NCBI GenBank assembly: GCA_037039925.1
Contig: JAXRKP010001026.1
Location: 76,001 to 140,000, forward strand
Direction of reading: 5' to 3'
From: Doris montereyensis
Lineage: Eukaryota > Mollusca > Gastropoda > Nudibranchia > Dorididae
Length of the DNA: 64,000 bases
The notes below the pieces were generated by a model that was not told where the DNA came from, made no database searches, and saw only the letters and a program-made list of their open reading frames with translations. Shown here one piece after another: positions 12,312-23,880 of the stretch. The translations under genes and the position numbers were made by a program. The first letter of the stretch is position 1, and every line of letters begins with the position of its first letter.

Positions 12312-12440
12312 GAATCATACGTCAAAGATAAAGTCAGAGATTAGTTCCATTCATCCATTTTATCGGAATGAGGCTAGTGATGGGGGTCCGTCTGCGGTGG
12401 GGAGTCATCCAATCTGTGTTTGAACATGATACTGGCTACC
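12312..12440 (+). CDS. Gene A exon: cytoplasmic juxtamembrane segment, with one frame break
   Basis: The acceptor is strong (attgctctgtcttcag, ending at 12311) and the donor is near consensus (acc|gtaagtaa at 12441). Entry in phase 2 completes the Arg codon after the transmembrane exon and reads NHTSKIKSEISS, then IHPFYRNEASDGG. This frame hits TGA at 12421. Removing one base near 12405-12415 would continue as SVFEHDTGY and leave one base, which fits the phase 1 start of the exon at 19216. So the exon probably carries a one-base insertion, real or from sequencing. The alternative is a short isoform ending at the TGA. Confidence 0.5.
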
Positions 12441-12465
12441 GTAAGTAAAAGAGTACTAGTACTGT

Positions 12466-12606
12466 TCCATCGGAGCTTATCCCAGTTTCTATATCATGAA
12501 ACGAATCAGGTGATGATAATCACCTCCTTGACAGGACGCTAATCTGATGTAGGCTTTTACACCCAAGCTAGTGTTTGTACCCATTTGCACCTGGGTATTT
12601 GTAGCT
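12466..12606 (-). mobile_element. SINE-1 3' half joined to a LINE
   Basis: The + strand shows the reverse of the SINE-1 tail and body (cggagcttatcccagtttct, then gctagtgtttgtacccattt). Its upper end at about 12606 runs without a gap into the RT coding sequence of the minus-strand LINE, in the same orientation. This is either an insertion that truncated the LINE or a template-switch chimera. Confidence 0.75.
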
Positions 12607-15310
12607 TTGAACTTGTTCAAAACTCTCCTACCAAATTTAAGATTTTGTGTTTTAGCTTCCCTAGTTATTAGCATTGTTTTGGTTTTCTTTGTGTTTAATC
12701 TCATTCCTCTTTTATTTAATTCATTATTCGTCATGTTGATATTCGACTGAAGGTCCCTTTCTGATTTTTTCAAACAGAACTAAATCATCAGCAAACGAAA
12801 GCATTGCTGCATTTACTGGTTTGAGTTCCACATACCTACATTCATTTTCTTCAATTTTGAGAATGCCTTTGCGATTGAATCAAACTAAATAGGACTTAGG
12901 ATACAACCCTGTCTTACTCCTATATCTACATCAAATTCTTCAGATACATTACCAGCTACGCTCACTGCACATGTTGGTTTATTGTAAAAACTTTTAATGA
13001 CTTCAATTAAACTTTACTATACATGTGTTCTTTTAAGGAATGCCATAGTTCGTCCGTCCTCAGAGTCACAGTGTCAAATGCCTTTTCTAAGTCAATAAAA
13101 CACAGGTACAAGTCAATGTTTCTCTCAAGAAATTTTTCTTTTATTTGTCTAATTGTAAATATGTGGTCTTGAACACTTCTTCCTGGTCTAAATCCACTCT
13201 GGTGTTCTTCAATCTGATCCTCTACTCTTTTCCTTAGTCTCATTTCCAGAATCCTGGCACACACTTTTCCTGATACGCTAAGTAGTGATATCCCTCTATA
13301 GTTTGAGCATTCCATAGTTGATCTTTTTTGTGTATTGGCACTACGTTTCCTTCTTCCAGTTGTCTGGCACCTGTTTTGACTTCCATGCCTGTTGACATAT
13401 TGCATTTAGTAGTTTGTCTGCCTCTCTCCCTTGGTTTTTAATCATTTCTAGATAAGCTTGATCTGCTCCTGGGGCCTTTCCTAATTTCACTTTTCTTATA
13501 GCTGTTTGGGTTTCTTCTATTGATATATCTACATCTTCAGCTGTCTCCTCTGGATTACTTGTTACTCTTACTAATTGATCTTTACTCCTTTTTTCATATG
13601 TTCTGGAGGGATTATGTAATTGTTGAAAATACTTTGTCCATGTTTCCATGATTTCGCTGTCTTCTTTCATTATTTCTCCTTTGGCATTCTTAATTTGTCG
13701 TATGGGGCATGCTTTGGTCTTTCTCATGCTCTTCATTGCCCTACAGAACAGCTTTTGATTTCCTTGATGGCTTTCTTGAAGTCTTTGTCCAAACTCTTCC
13801 CACTGTTCCTGTTTTGCTTTCCTAACTTCCTCTTTCGCGATAGTTCTTTACTTTCCTCTGGCCTCTTTGTTTGCAAGTATTTCTTCCAGGCATTTTCTTC
13901 TTTTTTATCTTAGTCTTGACATTCTCATTCCACCATGCTGTTCTTTTCCTATCTCCTTTAATTTGTTTCCTACCACAGACCTCTTCAGTACAACTGAGGA
14001 GTGTTCCTTTATACATTTGCCACTTTTCTTCTATTGTGCTATCCTTCAGATCCAACTGCTTTTCACTGATAAATCTTTTATCCTGGATTGGTATATCTGT
14101 TTTACTATCGGTTTATTTAGTTCCTCTATTTTGAGTTTAGTAGCTTTCTTCTCTTTCCTTTTCTGTTTGTTTTCTTCAGTTAGTAATCTCATTTTGGCAA
14201 TCACTAGGTGATGATCACTAAATATTTCTTCTCCTCTGTTTACTGTTGCATTCTCCATTGTACTGTAAAAAGGGAGCTGCTAACTATTATGTAGTCAATG
14301 ATTGACTTTTCACACCTGTCTTCATTTACTATTGTATATTTGTGGATATCTTTATGAGGAAAAAAGGTGTTGGCTATTTTCATGTTATTCTTTAGGCAAA
14401 AAATCTATTAGTCTTTCTCCTTTTGGAGAAGTTGTTGTCTCTCTTCTTCTTATTACTCCTCCTGACGTTTCTACATTGTTGCCTACTCTAGTTCAAAATA
14501 TCCTAAAACCATTAGTTCCTGTTTGGGTTTGAGATTCTCTGCAACTATTTGTAAATTGTTTTCGAAAATGTATCTTTCTTCTTTGGTGGCAGCTTCGTTT
14601 GGTCCATAAGCAACAAATAATTTAATTTCTCTTCCTTTTGGCTTAATATTTACCTCTAATAGCCGTGGGCTTATAAATTTCCAATTTTCTAGTAGCTTTT
14701 CTTGCCTTTTATGCATTAGGAGGCCTACTCCTGCTCTAGCTCTATCTTTGACATCTACTCCTGAGAAGATTAAAGTATGATTTGGTCCTACATTTTCTAT
14801 TCCTTGTCCTTTGTTCTTTGTTTCTGTAATGGCTAAAAAGTCTACTTTGAATTTGTCCATTTCTTCAGCTAATTCTAATTCTTTTCCATTTAATGCCCTA
14901 ATATTCCATTTTCCAAAAATCGCAGTCTGTATTCTTTTCCAGGGTCGTGTTCGAACGTTCAATCCGGGTATATCATATTTCTGTCTTTCAATCAGTTTGT
15001 TTTGGATAAGCATTAGCCCACTGTATCCTAGGTAGATGGTGAAGCTGCCAGCTTGAGGCCCCCTACCAGGCCTTGTTATTTTCTGTGAAGGTTCCCATAG
15101 CATTTGGTTGCCCAAAACCAGCCTGCAGGGCAGCAGGTTGTTATTGTCTGTCGGGGTTAACTCCCTCAGCCCTTGGTCACCCAAGACTGACCTGCAAGGG
15201 AGCAGGTTGTTTTCTGTCAGAGTTAACGGCCTTAGCCTTTGGTCAACTAAGACCCGCCTGCAAGACAGCAGGAGACTCGTATATCCCCGTATATGTCCTT
15301 ACCTGTCCAC
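12606..15310 (-). mobile_element. APE-type non-LTR retrotransposon, 3'-truncated and frame-broken
   Basis: Reading down the - strand: a 5' region of short repeats, then an apurinic-like endonuclease domain (about 15010-14480; FLAITETK and LFVAYGPNEAA visible), a linker with many breaks (14250-13750), and a reverse transcriptase (13736-12780) with GKAPGADQ, YRGISLLS, HQSGFRPGRS, FIDLEKAFD and the catalytic FADDLVLF at about 12779-12804. The element stops shortly after the catalytic box, where a SINE-1 begins. Several frameshifts make it inactive. The protein pattern fits the RTE/CR1 group of animal LINEs; I cannot decide the clade by eye. Confidence 0.88.
15065..15290 (-). repeat. About 63-bp tandem triplicate at the 5' end of the LINE
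   Basis: Three diverged copies of a unit containing 'gcctgcagggcagcaggttg' (15119-15138), with matching words at about 15190 and 15257. It lies just upstream of the endonuclease region and is probably the 5' untranslated or promoter repeat of the element. Confidence 0.65.
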
Positions 15311-15312
15311 TA

Positions 15313-15875
15313 CCTGGATGATTAAGTTCTGTTTGGAAAATTGGAAAGTGACTTTCAGTATAATATCAACATACTGAATAATGAACTAAATAAAAGAGTA
15401 ACTAGGGAAGCTAAAACACAAAATCTTAAATTGGACAGGGAATATTTAGAACAAGTTCAAAGCTACAATTACCTAGGGGTAATGATTAACTCAGAAGGAA
15501 AACTAAATGAAGAAATCAGCAGGAACATCCAAAAGGCAATGACAATCTATAACTATCTAGGAAAGGCATTTATAGGTAAACAAAAATGGTCAACAAAAAC
15601 CAAAATGGCAGTATACAACACAGTTTGTTGTTCTACTCTCCTCAATGGCAGTGAAACCTTAGACAGTAGGGAATATAGTAGAGTACAAGCAGCTGAAATG
15701 AAATATCTTCTAAGAAGAGTAGTAAGGAAAACTAAAAGAAACAAAATAAAGAAACACAACAAAAGGAGATCAAACTGAAGTAGATGGTATAAAAAGTAAG
15801 ATAGAAAGAAATCAACTCAGATGGTTTGGGCATTTAACAGAATGAATGACAATAGAATAGCTAAATCAGTATTAA
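15313..15875 (+). mobile_element. Second fragment of the same LINE family, opposite strand
   Basis: The + strand begins at the catalytic box region (ggatgattaagttctgtttg at about 15316, matching the FADDLVLF codons) and continues through NNELNKR, TREAKTQNLK, YNYLGVMINSEGK, VYNTVCCSTLLNGSE and RNQLRWFGHL. The first 150 bp are also present in the minus copy at 12606-12790, but a segment of about 48 bp is missing here, so this is a different source copy and not simply the other half of one insertion. Confidence 0.8.
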
Positions 15876-16478
15876 ATTTGAAATTTTCTGGATTAGACCC
15901 ATTCTTATTGTACTTACTTTTTTATTTATAATTCTAATTTACAGTTTGGAGTTACGTTTCTTTTAGTATTCAGTACTCTCAAATGGAAATAAACAATTTT
16001 CTTTCTCAATGTTTTTTATCGTTAGCAAACAAGGCATGTGGCATTTGACACCTTATCTTTTTGAACCAGTCAATAAAGCCAGAATTCAACAAATATTTTG
16101 TCATGTATGTACGGCCCCTCTATTAACCTCTGAGTGTAAGCTCTTTGTTTGATCTTTTTTTTTTTCACGCACTTGTTCTCAGAGAAACAAAGAAGAATTC
16201 TACGCAAAAGAAAGCGTGCAGCGTGTGCCTTGTTTGGTCCCAACAAGAAAAGATGAAAACGAGGCAGATTGGGCTTTTTAGACCGTTCAGACTTAGGCCA
16301 CAAAAAATGATAGAGCAGGTACTCCAAACTGGTTCTTATTTAGATTCTTGACATATGATCTGTTTAAGAAATATATTGTTTTCCTGAGATGTTAGAAAAA
16401 TGGCAAACAACAACACAAAAAACAACCTGAAATTTTTTTTCCTATCATTTGTCAAGACAAAGTGAGAGTCCTGTCAAA
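15876..16478 (+). other. Intron, no recognisable feature
   Basis: A/T-rich intron with no gene or family member that I can identify. Confidence 0.35.
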
Positions 16479-16800
16479 CTTATTTCATTTCTTTCTGTCT
16501 TTTTTTCTTTTCTTTTTTCTTTCTTTCTTTCTTTATCAGTTCCCTTTCTACCTTCCAGTGTATGGGTTTAGATGCACGAAATGATCTTTTCCAGGCTGCC
16601 CTGTCCTGGCATTTGCTGTTTCTTTCTATAAAAGTTAGATTTCTTTGCTTTAATGCCCTTTTATATCTTCTTCTCACTTCCTCAGAGGTCTGCCTTTTGC
16701 TTTTTTACCTTGAGTTTTAGCATGGTATACTGATTTAGCTATTCTGTTATCATCTATTCTGTTAACATGCCTAAACCATCTGAGTTGAGAAGACTTTTTC
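16479..16800 (-). mobile_element. LINE 3' end, same family, with short GAAA-type tail
   Basis: Reverse orientation. The ORF2 C-terminus is readable in pieces (NRIAKSVYHAKTQGKK, KGRPLRK) and the 3' end 'gggaactgataaagaaagaa' runs into a pyrimidine/purine simple tail at 16490-16540. The same 3' terminus recurs at 53960-54030 and 56955-57030, which defines the family's end. Confidence 0.75.
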
Positions 16801-17104
16801 TCCCAAAGAAGCAGGTAGATTTTTTTCGAAGATATTTATCATAATCAAATGTGTCACACATAATCTGTGAGAACGGTTATTCATTTCTTCATACACGTTA
16901 ATGGGAATAAATTGTGAGCTTGGTGTTATTTTATTGTTTCTCCTGTTTCCTTCTTTTTACTATTTTTTTAATTATATATTTTTACCTGGTGTAAGACAGA
17001 TTACACATGTTCATATTAATTATATAAATATATTTCAATAGCTTGCCTTGATTTGTGGTATTGGAAATGCATTTCAAGCTATGTTCATGCATTTTACAAA
17101 AAAA
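16801..17104 (+). other. Intron, A/T-rich, no feature
   Basis: A/T-rich; nothing recognised. Confidence 0.35.
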
Positions 17105-17565
17105 GTCAAACATTGATGAGCTCATTTCTAAAAATATGTAAATATAAAGGATACGATATCACTGAATTCATTTCTCAGATATGAAAATTTTAAAGGACAA
17201 TAACACTGAATTCATTTCTCAGATAAGGAAATACAAGATAGACTGACTTAACACATTTCTCAAATATGGAAATACAAAAAGACAAGATAAAAGTGAACTC
17301 ATACCTCAAATATGAGAAAAAAAACAAGATAAAACTGAGCTCAAGATAGAACTGAGCTCCTACCTCAAATATGGAAATATAAAAGACAAGATAAAACTGA
17401 GCTCATACCTCAAATATGGAAATACAAAAGACAAGATAAAACTGAGCTCATACCTCAAATATGGAAATACAAAAGACAAGATAAAACTGAGCTCATACCT
17501 CAAATATGGAAATACAAAAGACAAGATAAACTGAGCTTATACCTCCAATATGGAAATTTTTGCAG
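17105..17565. repeat. 45-bp minisatellite, about 10 copies
   Basis: The unit contains agacaagataaaactgagct followed by catacctcaaatatggaaat. The first three copies are diverged and the last four are nearly identical, consistent with recent amplification at the downstream end. Confidence 0.9.
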
Positions 17566-17804
17566 TGAGTGTGAGACCCATTCATATTCTTCTTGCTTTT
17601 ATGTATTTTTGTTTCTAATCAAATGCAGTTTTTCAGTATTTAGTACTTTCAGAAATAAATTAATGATATTCTCGTTCCAAATTATAATGTTTGCAGACAA
17701 ATAGACAAATGTTACATTTGGCGTCCTAATCCTTTGTTCTAATTTGGAAGTTGATAAAGCTAGAATTTGTGCTGATGGCCCAGTGGTTAAGCTGCTAAAC
17801 TTAG

Positions 17805-18081
17805 GGAATTTGGTAGTCCAGTGACAAAGGTGTCGGCCTCTCAACTAGAAGGTCATCGATTCAGGTCCAGACGGTTGACAAATTTGGATTGACACCTAGT
17901 CTCATCGGAGACAGATAATAAAAAAGGAGGTTCCGTCTGTAGATCAGACAACTCATTTTGTGTTCATTAAAGATCCCTTGGCTGTTTACAGGGCAGTCCA
18001 GGCAAAATTAAGAATCCTACCAAAATCCCTGAGATCACCTTAGTTGGTTGTGGAAATAAATAAAAATCAAATCAAATTGAA
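17805..18081 (+). mobile_element. SINE-2 copy, + orientation
   Basis: The head 'ttggtagtccagtgacaaag' and 'aaggtcatcgattcaggtcc' (diverged A and B boxes) are followed by 'cattaaagatcccttggctg' and the tail 'ccctgagatcaccttagttg' (18028-18047), ending in aaatcaaatcaaatt. This copy shows the element in reading order. Confidence 0.88.
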
Positions 18082-18084
18082 AAG

Positions 18085-18360
18085 CATAAGTTAGGATGTT
18101 GAGGTCTTGGCCTAAAATCCCGGTAATGCGATGTCCGACATTGTTGTCTTTCCTTAGGAAAGACACTTACTGGGTATTTTCCCCAATCGACCCCAAATGC
18201 ATACTAGCATGGGCAGGGGAATAAATCATGTGGCAACAGACCAGAATCCTGTCCCAAAGCTGATATGTATTATATCCCTTATTCTGCTTCATGTTGTAGT
18301 AATCGGGTTGAACAGCAGTTCTATGAGTCATAACGGTCTTGAAGGAGCTGTACCTTATTC
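18085..18360 (+). mobile_element. Diverged SINE-1 copy
   Basis: Begins directly after the SINE-2 tail. Recognised by 'taggaaagacacttac', 'gaatcctgtccc' and the tail 'cataacggtcttgaaggagc'. Heavily diverged from the reference copy at 3792. Confidence 0.65.
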
Positions 18361-18593
18361 ATGTTTCATATCAAACAATAATTTTATGAAGTTTAATTGA
18401 AATTACAATATTTTTTATTTCCTTTTGTTTTTTCTGTCCATCCCAAATTTCTGTCCATCACTTTGTTGTCTTTTTGTTTTTTAAATTGTTTTTTTTTTAT
18501 ATTATGCTAGGTTTTTGTTCTTTGTTATTTTATTTTTTTTATTCAACTTGCTAAGCTTTACTTGTTTTATTTTGTTTTCTTATCAAAATATAG

Positions 18594-18669
18594 CAATGCA
18601 GAGATTAGTTTTCTCTTGCTACTGAGCAAAAGGAGAGATGACAGGAAGGCACCGCTGTTGAAGAAATTT
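18594..18669 (+). CDS. Possible alternative exon of gene A (weak)
   Basis: After AG at 18592-18593, a phase 2 start would read NAEISFLLLLSKRRDDRK, then APLLKKF to a weak donor (gtaaac at 18670). A basic segment after the membrane helix is plausible. However, the exon would end in phase 0 and not fit the exon at 19216, while the exon at 12312 fits better. The sequence also lies in a 63-bp duplication around a SINE. I keep it only as a low-confidence alternative. Confidence 0.2.
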
Positions 18670-18681
18670 GTAAACTTTGTG
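18619..18681. repeat. Left copy of a 63-bp duplication flanking a SINE-1
   Basis: Matches 18984-19046 with five mismatches (shared core gacaggaaggcacc and ctgttgaagaaatttgtaaa). The two copies lie directly against the ends of the SINE-1 at 18682-18983. Confidence 0.9.
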
Positions 18682-18983
18682 GCTGGACGTCGATGACCAT
18701 GTGGTTAGGCTTCCGGATTGGGGATCATAAGGTCCCAGGTTCGAACTCTGGCAAAGTCAGGCTCACTGTTGTGTTCCTTGGGAAAGACATTTGACACACA
18801 TTTTCCCCATTAGACCCATTTGCAAATGGGTACCAGCACTAGCTTGGGAATAAAAACCTGTGTCAGACTAGCATCCTGTTCAGGAGGTGATTTTCATCAC
18901 ATGTTCCATTTCAAGCTATAGAAACCAGGACAAGCGCCGGATCTATGGGCCACAAGGTCCTTGAAGGAACTTTACTATTATTT
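18682..18983 (+). mobile_element. Full-length SINE-1 between the two 63-bp repeats
   Basis: The head has an A-box-like 'gaccatgtggttaggctt' and a clear B-box 'ggttcgaactctgg', followed by 'gcaaatgggtaccagcacta' and the tail 'ccttgaaggaactttacta'. The body aligns along its length with the copy at 3792-4095. Confidence 0.88.
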
Positions 18984-19046
18984 CTACTGTGCAAAACAGG
19001 AGATGACAGGAAGGCACCACTGTTGAAGAAATTTGTAAACTTTGTG
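18984..19046. repeat. Right copy of the 63-bp duplication
   Basis: Partner of 18619-18681. It is followed by sequence (cttgtattcctggg) that probably continued the original locus before the insertion. Confidence 0.9.
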
Positions 19047-19215
19047 CTTGTATTCCTGGGAACATGCCATGTTCAAACTTGTTTTGTTTTCTTTGTTGTT
19101 TTGAATTTTTTCATTTTATTTTTTTATTTTCTTCAGTCAAATAAATGTTTCCTTTGACACCTGCTTGATCTGTTCTTGCTTCAGTTTTTGTTTTGTTGTT
19201 TTATCTTGTTCCCAG

Positions 19216-19590
19216 AACCGCACTTTGAGGAGTCCGTTTCAACGCCAGCTAACGTGGAAGGGGACAGAACTGTCACAGCCCATAACATGGCTGCAAACCT
19301 TTACAAACTGCTCGGGGTTGAAGGCAGTCCAGAAGGCTTACTGCGGTATGCTTTGAGTGAAAACAAATTGCAGGCACCACCAGTGGAAGAGAGTAGAGGG
19401 AACGTGTCGTCACCACCACCAACGTCGACCTCATCGGCACCGCCAAAGATAAAGCCGGATTTTAAAAGAAAAAGGCCAAAAGGGCCAAATAAAAAACGAC
19501 TAGGTGGTAAAGGGAAAAAGAAGAGGTTAAAAGCCACACATCACAAGAAACCTCGTAAATCTGCCGCGGCAGGCAGAAACGCAACCCCAG
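19216..19590 (+). CDS. Gene A exon: Lys-rich cytoplasmic segment
   Basis: A strong acceptor (gttttatcttgttcccag) ends at 19215 and the donor gtactt starts at 19591. The exon is 375 bp, phase 1 at both ends. It encodes a folded-looking N-terminal part (NMAANLYKLLGVEGSPEGLL), a Pro/Ser linker (SSPPPTSTSSAPP), and a strongly basic stretch of about 50 residues (KRKRPKGPNKKRLGGKGKKK, then KATHHKKPRKS). Phase 1 at the donor fits the acceptor at 24337/24338. The basic run looks like a nuclear-localisation or nucleic-acid/acidic-lipid binding segment, which is unusual next to a membrane helix. Confidence 0.7.
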
Positions 19591-19599
19591 GTACTTTGT

Positions 19600-22500
19600 A
19601 TAGTCATTATTGTTGTTACAATGCTAAAGAAAAACATACAATATAACACTAATAGCCATTATTGTTGTTACAATGCTAAAGAAAACATACAATATAGCAC
19701 TAATAGCCATTATTGTTGTTACAATGCTAAATAAAACATACAATATAGCACTAATAGCCATTATTGTTGTTGCAATGCTAAAGACAACATACAATATAGC
19801 ACTAATAGCCATTATTGTTGTTACAATGCTAAATAAAAACATACAATATAACACTAATAGCCATTATTGTTGTTACAATATAAAGACGACTTACAGTATA
19901 GCACAAAACATTATTGTTGTTACAATACTAATGACCACTTACAGTAGAGCACCAATAGCCATTATTGTTGTTGCAATGCTAAAGAAAACATACAATATAG
20001 CACTAATAGCCATTATTGTTGTTGCAATGCTAAATAAAACATACAATATAGCACTAATAGCCATTATTGTTGTTACAATGCTAAATAAAACATACAATAT
20101 AGCACTAATAGCCATTATTGTTGTTGCAATGCTAAAGAAAACATAGAATACAGCACTAATAGCCATTATTGTTGTTACAGTGCTAAAGAAAACATACAAT
20201 ATAGCACAAATAGCCATTATTGTTGTTACAATACAATGCTAAAGAAAAGCCATTATTGTTGTTACAATAATAACACTAGAGATAGCCATTATTGTTGTTA
20301 CAATACTAATGCTAAAAGCCATTATTGTTGTTACAATACTAATGACCACATACAGTAGAGTACCAAAAGCCATTATTGTTAGTAATGACCACAAGTAGAG
20401 GCATACATTATTGCTGTAACTATAGACATACAGTAGAGCACAAATAGCCATTATTGTTGTTACAATGACCACATAAGTAGAGCACCAAAAACATATTGTT
20501 ACAATATAGCACTAATAGCCATTATTGTTGTTACAATACTATGAAGAAAAGAGTACCAAAAGCCATTATTGTTGTTACAATACTAATGACCACATATAGT
20601 AGATCACCAATAGCCATTATTGTTGTTACAAGACTAATGACCATATACAGTAGAGTACCAAAAGCCATTATTGTTGTAACAATATAATGACCACTAATAG
20701 AGCCATTATTATTGTTGTTACAATACTAATGACCACATACAGTAGAGCACCAATAACATACAATATAGAGCACTAATAGCCATTATTGTTGTTACAATAC
20801 TAATGACCACATATAATAGAGCACCAATAGCCATTATTGTTGTGACAATACTAAGGAACACATACAGTAGAGCACCAAACATACAATATAGAACACCAAT
20901 AGCCATTATTGTTGTTACAATACTAATGACCACATAAAGAGCACCAAAGCCATTATACAATACTAATGACCACATGTAGTAGAGCACCAATAGCCATTAT
21001 TGTTGTTACAATATTAATGACCACAAAGTAAAGCAAAAGCTATTATTGTTGTCGTTACAATACTAATGACCACATACAGTAGAGCACCAATAGCCATTAT
21101 TGTTGTTACAATGACCACATAAAGATCAACAAACATTATCATTGATATATTATAGCACATAAGTAGCCATTATTGTTGTTACAATACTAATGATGAAAAT
21201 ATACAGTAAAACACCAATAGCCATTATTGTTGTAACAATGCTTAAGACGACATACAGTAGAGCACCAATAGCCATTATTGTTGTAACAATACTAATGACC
21301 ACATATAGTAGATCACCAATAGCCATTATTGTTGTTACAATTAATGACCACGTACTAGAGTACCAAAAGCCATTATTGTTGTTACAATACTAATGATAGA
21401 TCACCAATAGCCATTATTGTTGTTACAAGACTAATGACCATATACAGTAGAGTACCAAAAGCCATTATTGTTGTAACAATAGTAATGACCACGTACAGTA
21501 GAGCACCAATAGCCATTATTGTTGTTACAATACTAATGACCACATACAGTAGAGCACCAATAGCCATTATTGTTGTTACAATACTAATGACCACATACAG
21601 TAGAGCACCAATAGCCATTATTGTTGTTACAATACTAATGACCACATATAATAGAGCACCAATAGCCATTATTGTTTGACAATACTAAGGAACACATACA
21701 GTAGAGCACCAATAGATTACATCACAATACTAATGACCACATACAGTAGAACACCAATAGCCATTATTGTTGTTACAATACTAATGACCACATACAGTAG
21801 AGCACCAATAGCCATTATTGTTGTTACAATACTAATGACCACATGCAGTAGAGCACCAATAGCCATTGTTGTTGTTACAATATTAATGACCACATACAGT
21901 AAAGCACCAATAGCTATTATTGTTTGTTACAATACTAATGACCACATACAGTAGAGCACCAATAGTCATTATTATTGTGGTTACAATACTAATGACCACA
22001 TACAACAGATCAACAATAGCCATTATCATTGATATATTACTAATGACCACATACAGTAGAACACCAAAAGCCATTATTGTTGTTACAATACTAATGATGA
22101 CAGTAAAACACCAATAGCCATTATTGTAGTAACAATGCTTAAGACGAATAGTAGAGCACCAATAGCCATTATTGTTGTACAATACTAATGACCACATACA
22201 GTAGAGCACCGAAAGTCATTATTGTTGATACAATACTAATGAGCACATATATTAGAGCACCAATAGCCATTATTGTTGTTACAATACTAATGACCACATA
22301 CAGTAGAGTACCAATAGCCATTATTGTTGTTACAATACTAATGACCACATACAGTAGAGTACCAATAGCCATTGTTATTGATACAATACTAATGATGACA
22401 TACAGTAAAGCACCAATAGCTATTACTGTTGATACAATACTAAGGAACACATACAGTTGAGCACCAATAGCCATTATTGTTGATACAATACTAATGACCA

Positions 22501-23130
22501 CATACAATAGAGCATCAATAGCCATTATTGTTGTTACAATACTAATGACTACAATCAGTATAGCATGAATAGCCATTATTGTTGTTACTAATTACCACAT
22601 TAGAACAAACATTATTGTTGTTACAATAATAATGACCACATACAATACAGCACCAATAGCCATTATTGTTGTTACAATACTAATATACAGTAGAGTACCA
22701 ATAGCCTTTATTTTGCTACAATACTAACGACCACATATTACCAATAGCCATTATTGTTGACAATACTAATAACCACATACAGTAGAGTATCAATAGCATT
22801 ATTGTTTTTACAATACTAATAACCACATACAGTAGAGCACCAATAGCCATTATTGTTGTTACAATACTAATGACCACATACAGTAGAGCACCAATAGCCA
22901 TTATTGTTGTTACAATACTAATAACCACATACAGTGTATCAATAGCCATTATTGCTTTTACAATACTAATAACCACATACAGTAGAGCACCAATAATTAT
23001 TGTTGTTACATATTTACAGTAGAGCACCAATAGCCATTATTGTTGTTACAATACTAATGACCACATACAGTGAGCATCAATAGCCATTATTTGAAACAAT
23101 ACTAATGATGACTATAGAGCACTAATATTC
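19600..23130. repeat. 51-bp minisatellite, about 69 copies
   Basis: The unit is tagccattattgttgttaca followed by atactaatgaccacatacag and tagagcaccaa (51 bp). The first third of the array carries a variant (atgctaaagaaaacatacaa) and the rest the ctaatgaccacat variant. Because 51 is 17 codons, long open frames arise on both strands (SRAPIAIIVV and its antisense). They have no other coding support. The array starts about 10 bp after the donor at 19591. Confidence 0.97.
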
Positions 23131-23386
23131 AGACATATTTGTATAGCTATTACCAATATTCTGACATATTTGTATAGCTATTACCAATATTCTGACATAT
23201 TTGTATAGCTATTACCAATATTCTGACATATTTGTATAGCTATTACCAATATTCTGACATATTTGTATAGCTATTGCCAATATTCTGACATATTTGTATA
23301 GCTATTACCAACATTCTGACATATTTGTATAGCTATTGCCAATATTATGACATATTTGTATAGCTATTACCAACATTCTGACATTC
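23127..23386. repeat. 31-bp minisatellite, about 8 copies
   Basis: The unit is catatttgtatagctattac followed by caatattctga. Copies are nearly identical. It adjoins the 51-bp array directly. Confidence 0.95.
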
Positions 23387-23742
23387 TCCATTTGTTTGAG
23401 CATGTTATTATTAGACATATCACATGACAGTAAATAAGTTGGCTCATTGAAGCAGTCATTATCTCTGTCTTATCAACATGAATGTTTAGTGGAATACCAG
23501 TGATATATTATTATTATGGAAGAGCTATCTCCATTGGAAAGTGAAATGGCTTTCATGTCCTAGGCTAGTGCTTTGAATATTTGAAATTGTTGAGAGTTAT
23601 AAGTACAGTACATGGATGGATTGGTAGATGGACATACAGATTGGTAGGACAGCAGGTAAATAGATAGATAAGGAGATACATACATACATACATACAAATA
23701 TACATTCATACATACATACATACATACGTTCGTTCATACATA
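23387..23742 (+). other. Intron, with a CATA tetranucleotide repeat
   Basis: Unique-looking sequence to about 23630, then (CATA)n-like sequence at 23678-23750. No gene signal. Confidence 0.5.
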
Positions 23743-23880
23743 CATACATAAATGGGCGATTGGCATGCAAGTTTGGTCGCCCTGTTTCTTCTCTTTCATT
23801 GCTTCACACCACCGTGCTGTTTCCTTTTAAGTCACCCTGAGATCACCATATATGGTGGCCGGGGTAAATGACAGTGAAAC
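23743..23880 (+). mobile_element. Family-3 repeat copy
   Basis: Contains 'gtttccttttaagtcaccct', 'gagatcaccatatatggtgg' and 'ggggtaaatgacagtgaaac' in family order. Diverged at the 5' end. Confidence 0.75.

Noticed and set aside
15341..15778. Independent host gene on the + strand
   Set aside because: It is a LINE RT C-terminal fragment matching the minus-strand copy next to it.
12312..16800. Twin-primed inversion of a single LINE insertion
   Set aside because: The order fits (inverted 5' part then sense 3' part), but about 150 bp is present in both parts and they differ by a deletion, so two source copies are more likely.
19600..23130. Open frames with SRAPIAIIVV-type repeats on both strands
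   Set aside because: The 51-bp period keeps frames open by itself; equal openness on both strands argues against coding.
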